Below, in pieces: positions 6,531-8,421 of a DNA stretch of 8,421 nt. The position numbers and the translations under genes were made by a program. Under the pieces are notes generated by a model. It worked only from the letters and a program-made list of their open reading frames with translations, was not told where the DNA came from and did no database searches. Position 1 is the first letter of the stretch. The number at the start of each line of letters is the position of its first letter. Location of the stretch: positions 1 to 8,421 of the forward strand of contig RPPD01000070.1 in the NCBI GenBank assembly GCA_003818675.1. Direction: 5' to 3'. Source of the DNA: Spirochaetaceae bacterium. GTDB taxonomy: Bacteria > Spirochaetota > Spirochaetia > SZUA-6 > RPPD01.

Positions 6531-8420
6531 TTAGATTTCTCTCAATCCGCCGCCACGGGTCTTGCGACCCCGACCGCGTTTTGAAGAATCAACAACGCCC
6601 CGTCCTCTTCCAGTTGCGCGGGCAGGCCGTCCTCTTTTGGGAGCACTCGACCGTACAGGATGTGCTGCTGAGAGCATGTCCAGATACTCGGTCTCCTGCT
6701 TTCCGGTTTCAGCACCTTCAGCACCCTCTTCAACCGGCTGTGCCGCAAAAGACTGTGCAATGTCTTCGCGTACCGTAGACCGGCGTCTTGAGAATGAAGC
6801 AAATGCAGCGTCCTGGAATCCCTTGGACACGCCATGGAGGAATTCATTCAGCACGTTTGCCATGCCGTCAAGAGTTGCCTTCTTTCTCTTGATTGACGTG
6901 ATGTCGATATCAAGGAGAAGTCCGGGCTGGATATGATAGGGATTAATAATGTAGTCAAAAGACATGAAATCCGCTTCAAGCTTTGCAAGACGATCTTCCA
7001 TGACGCGCCGCTTGATCGGATAGCGATAGCTGTAAATGCTCTGCATTTTTTCCTTCATGAGAATGATCCGTCTCTTTATCTTGTCTTTTTCAGCAAGATA
7101 AGTCCGGTTCATGGTCTCAATCATGGTTTCCTGGGGCCTGATAAAGGAAATTTCGTCCCAGTGCTTTTCCATGACCTCATACAATGGCTCGCCACTGACC
7201 GCTTTGATCTTGCGGCGAATCTTGTTCTTCTGGCGTTTTGCAAGGTCCTTGAAATCAACAATTCCCTTGAGGAATTTGCTGTCCTCGTACACCATGTCAA
7301 GAACGTCCCAGAGGTGCTGGATTTCAATCTCGAAGGATTTCAGCTGCTGGTCATATGCAATACGCTCGTTGTCAAGCTGTGCCTGATCATAATACTTCAA
7401 CTTAATGGCATATCTCTCGTCAGGCAATGCTTTTGCATTTGTGTCTTCATATTCTTTGATCCGCAGTTCACGGGCGTTCTTCAAGTTTTCAATAAACTGA
7501 TAACCCATTTTTGAGGTGTCAAGAATTGAAGTGATTGAGTTGACTGCCGTGTTGTAACCGCGGTTTCTGATATTTTCAATATCAATCAGTTTCTTCAGGT
7601 TTTCACGGATGTTCAACGCATCGTACTCGGAAGGATCGATTTCAGCGCGAAGTCCTTCGATCTTTTCAATAAGCGACTTTGCGAAGAAAGTATACCGTTT
7701 TGACTTCGGATCATCTTTGTCATCGGAGGTATAGTTGGCGACTCTTCTCATCTTTTCAAAGAGGATCTCGGAGTCGTTCATTTCCTCACGGCCTTCATCA
7801 ATGATCTGGTCCTTCAGTTTCTCAATCTCTTTGTCAAGGATATCCATGATGCCCTTGGAGATGAGATCCTTGATGATGTATTCAACAGTGACCTGATAAT
7901 GGAAGATCGGGCTGATCAGTTCAGAATCAAGAATGTTGACGGACAGTTTCACGTCAGAAACGTTCTTTGGCTTGAAGAGATTGTCCTTAAAGGAACACTT
8001 CACAACGGAGTAGGCGTTTTCGCCACGAATAAAGGCGCCAACGTCTGTCTTCTGGCGAAGCAGTGAGTTCGTGAGATTTTCAAGGTCGTTGACACCTCTC
8101 TGCACATGCCCCTGCAAATGACCGTACATATTGACGATAGATTTCTCTATTTCGCCAGTATTGAACTTGTCCATGCCGCCAATCTGATCCAAGAGGGCTG
8201 CAATTTCTTTCGGCGTATAACGGGCGAGCGTTTTCAGCTCTTCCTTGTCGATGAAGTTGCGGACCTTCTTCACCATTTCATCTTCAGAGGTTACCACAAA
8301 CCTGTTGAACATGTTCTGGTAGTTCTGGTTGAAATAATTATATAGCTTCTCCTTTAAACCGCCCATTACGTCCAGGCGCTCAAGAACATCTCTTGGAAGC
8401 TTCGATGTGATGTGGTTCAT
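6531..8420 (-). CDS. cfpA: Cytoplasmic filament protein A (CfpA)
   Basis: CfpA builds the ribbon of cytoplasmic filaments that runs along treponemal cells beneath the inner membrane, near the flagella; loss in T. denticola is reported to disturb cell division and chromosome layout. The 629-residue product begins [20 protein letters not shown] and is mostly charged, helical sequence with coiled-coil character (for example 184-227, 250-285, 305-405 and 430-485), without signal peptide or membrane segments, as expected of an intermediate-filament-like subunit. After about residue 550 it turns acidic and Ala/Gly-rich ([10 protein letters not shown]), then strongly basic (587-629) with [14 protein letters not shown] and KRGRGRK. 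The ATG at 8420 lies one base from the window edge, so its Shine-Dalgarno and promoter cannot be seen and a slightly longer N-terminus is possible. The T. pallidum protein is somewhat longer, about 680 residues as I recall. Identification is by recognition, not search. Confidence 0.85.
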   Translation of the reverse strand: MNHITSKLPRDVLERLDVMGGLKEKLYNYFNQNYQNMFNRFVVTSEDEMVKKVRNFIDKEELKTLARYTPKEIAALLDQIGGMDKFNTGEIEKSIVNMYGHLQGHVQRGVNDLENLTNSLLRQKTDVGAFIRGENAYSVVKCSFKDNLFKPKNVSDVKLSVNILDSELISPIFHYQVTVEYIIKDLISKGIMDILDKEIEKLKDQIIDEGREEMNDSEILFEKMRRVANYTSDDKDDPKSKRYTFFAKSLIEKIEGLRAEIDPSEYDALNIRENLKKLIDIENIRNRGYNTAVNSITSILDTSKMGYQFIENLKNARELRIKEYEDTNAKALPDERYAIKLKYYDQAQLDNERIAYDQQLKSFEIEIQHLWDVLDMVYEDSKFLKGIVDFKDLAKRQKNKIRRKIKAVSGEPLYEVMEKHWDEISFIRPQETMIETMNRTYLAEKDKIKRRIILMKEKMQSIYSYRYPIKRRVMEDRLAKLEADFMSFDYIINPYHIQPGLLLDIDITSIKRKKATLDGMANVLNEFLHGVSKGFQDAAFASFSRRRSTVREDIAQSFAAQPVEEGAEGAETGKQETEYLDMLSAAHPVRSSAPKRGRPARATGRGRGVVDSSKRGRGRKTRGGGLREI

Positions 8421-8421
8421 C

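Noticed and set aside
6933..7514. A 193-residue plus-strand open frame opposite cfpA.
   Set aside because: It is antisense to the well-recognised CfpA coding sequence, has no ribosome binding site that I could see, and its Leu/Ile/Val-rich translation is what reversing Lys/Glu-rich codons gives.

Overview
The window most resembles a spirochete of the Treponema/Spirochaetaceae group. The evidence is the 629-residue minus-strand protein at the right edge, which I recognise as cytoplasmic filament protein A (CfpA), a treponemal cytoskeletal protein. It is followed on the same strand by an uncharacterised 343-residue protein and a pyruvate phosphate dikinase (PPDK)-like protein. From memory, this matches the order TP0748 (cfpA) - TP0747 - TP0746 (ppdK) in Treponema pallidum. 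Base composition looks moderate. Two genes on the left seem to start with TTG. The species cannot be fixed from sequence alone.

Layout, left to right. (1) Positions 1-376, minus: the first ~125 residues of a PLP-dependent alpha-oxoamine synthase (KBL/AONS/SPT-like), running off the left edge, with a TTG start, a good Shine-Dalgarno and a convincing promoter at 451-479. (2) About 377-575: a divergent intergenic region holding that promoter and a weaker plus-strand candidate. (3) 576-1151, plus: a 191-residue protein of unknown function. (4) 1126-2691, plus: an FGGY-family carbohydrate kinase that overlaps gene 3 by 26 bp and is cut into two in-frame halves by a single TAG at 1999-2001. (5) 2698-2724: a hairpin terminator between convergent genes, best placed to stop the minus-strand transcript. 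(6) 2755-5391, minus: the PPDK-like protein, with intact phospho-His and PEP/pyruvate active-site motifs but a strongly diverged ATP-grasp domain. (7) 5419-6450, minus: the 343-residue protein, two apparently folded parts joined by a Lys/Ala/Pro-rich basic linker. (8) 6485-6513: a perfect 12-bp terminator-like hairpin just after cfpA. (9) 6531-8420, minus: cfpA, with an Arg/Gly-rich, AT-hook-like C-terminal tail.

Genes 6-8 look like one operon read leftwards from cfpA. The hairpin after cfpA probably lets only part of transcription through, so the abundant filament protein would be made in excess of the two downstream proteins. The most interesting points are the PPDK-like protein that seems to have lost ATP catalysis, the DNA-binding-like basic segments in two neighbouring genes of a cytoskeletal locus, and the amber codon inside an otherwise well-preserved kinase. 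No RNA genes, CRISPR arrays or insertion sequences were seen.
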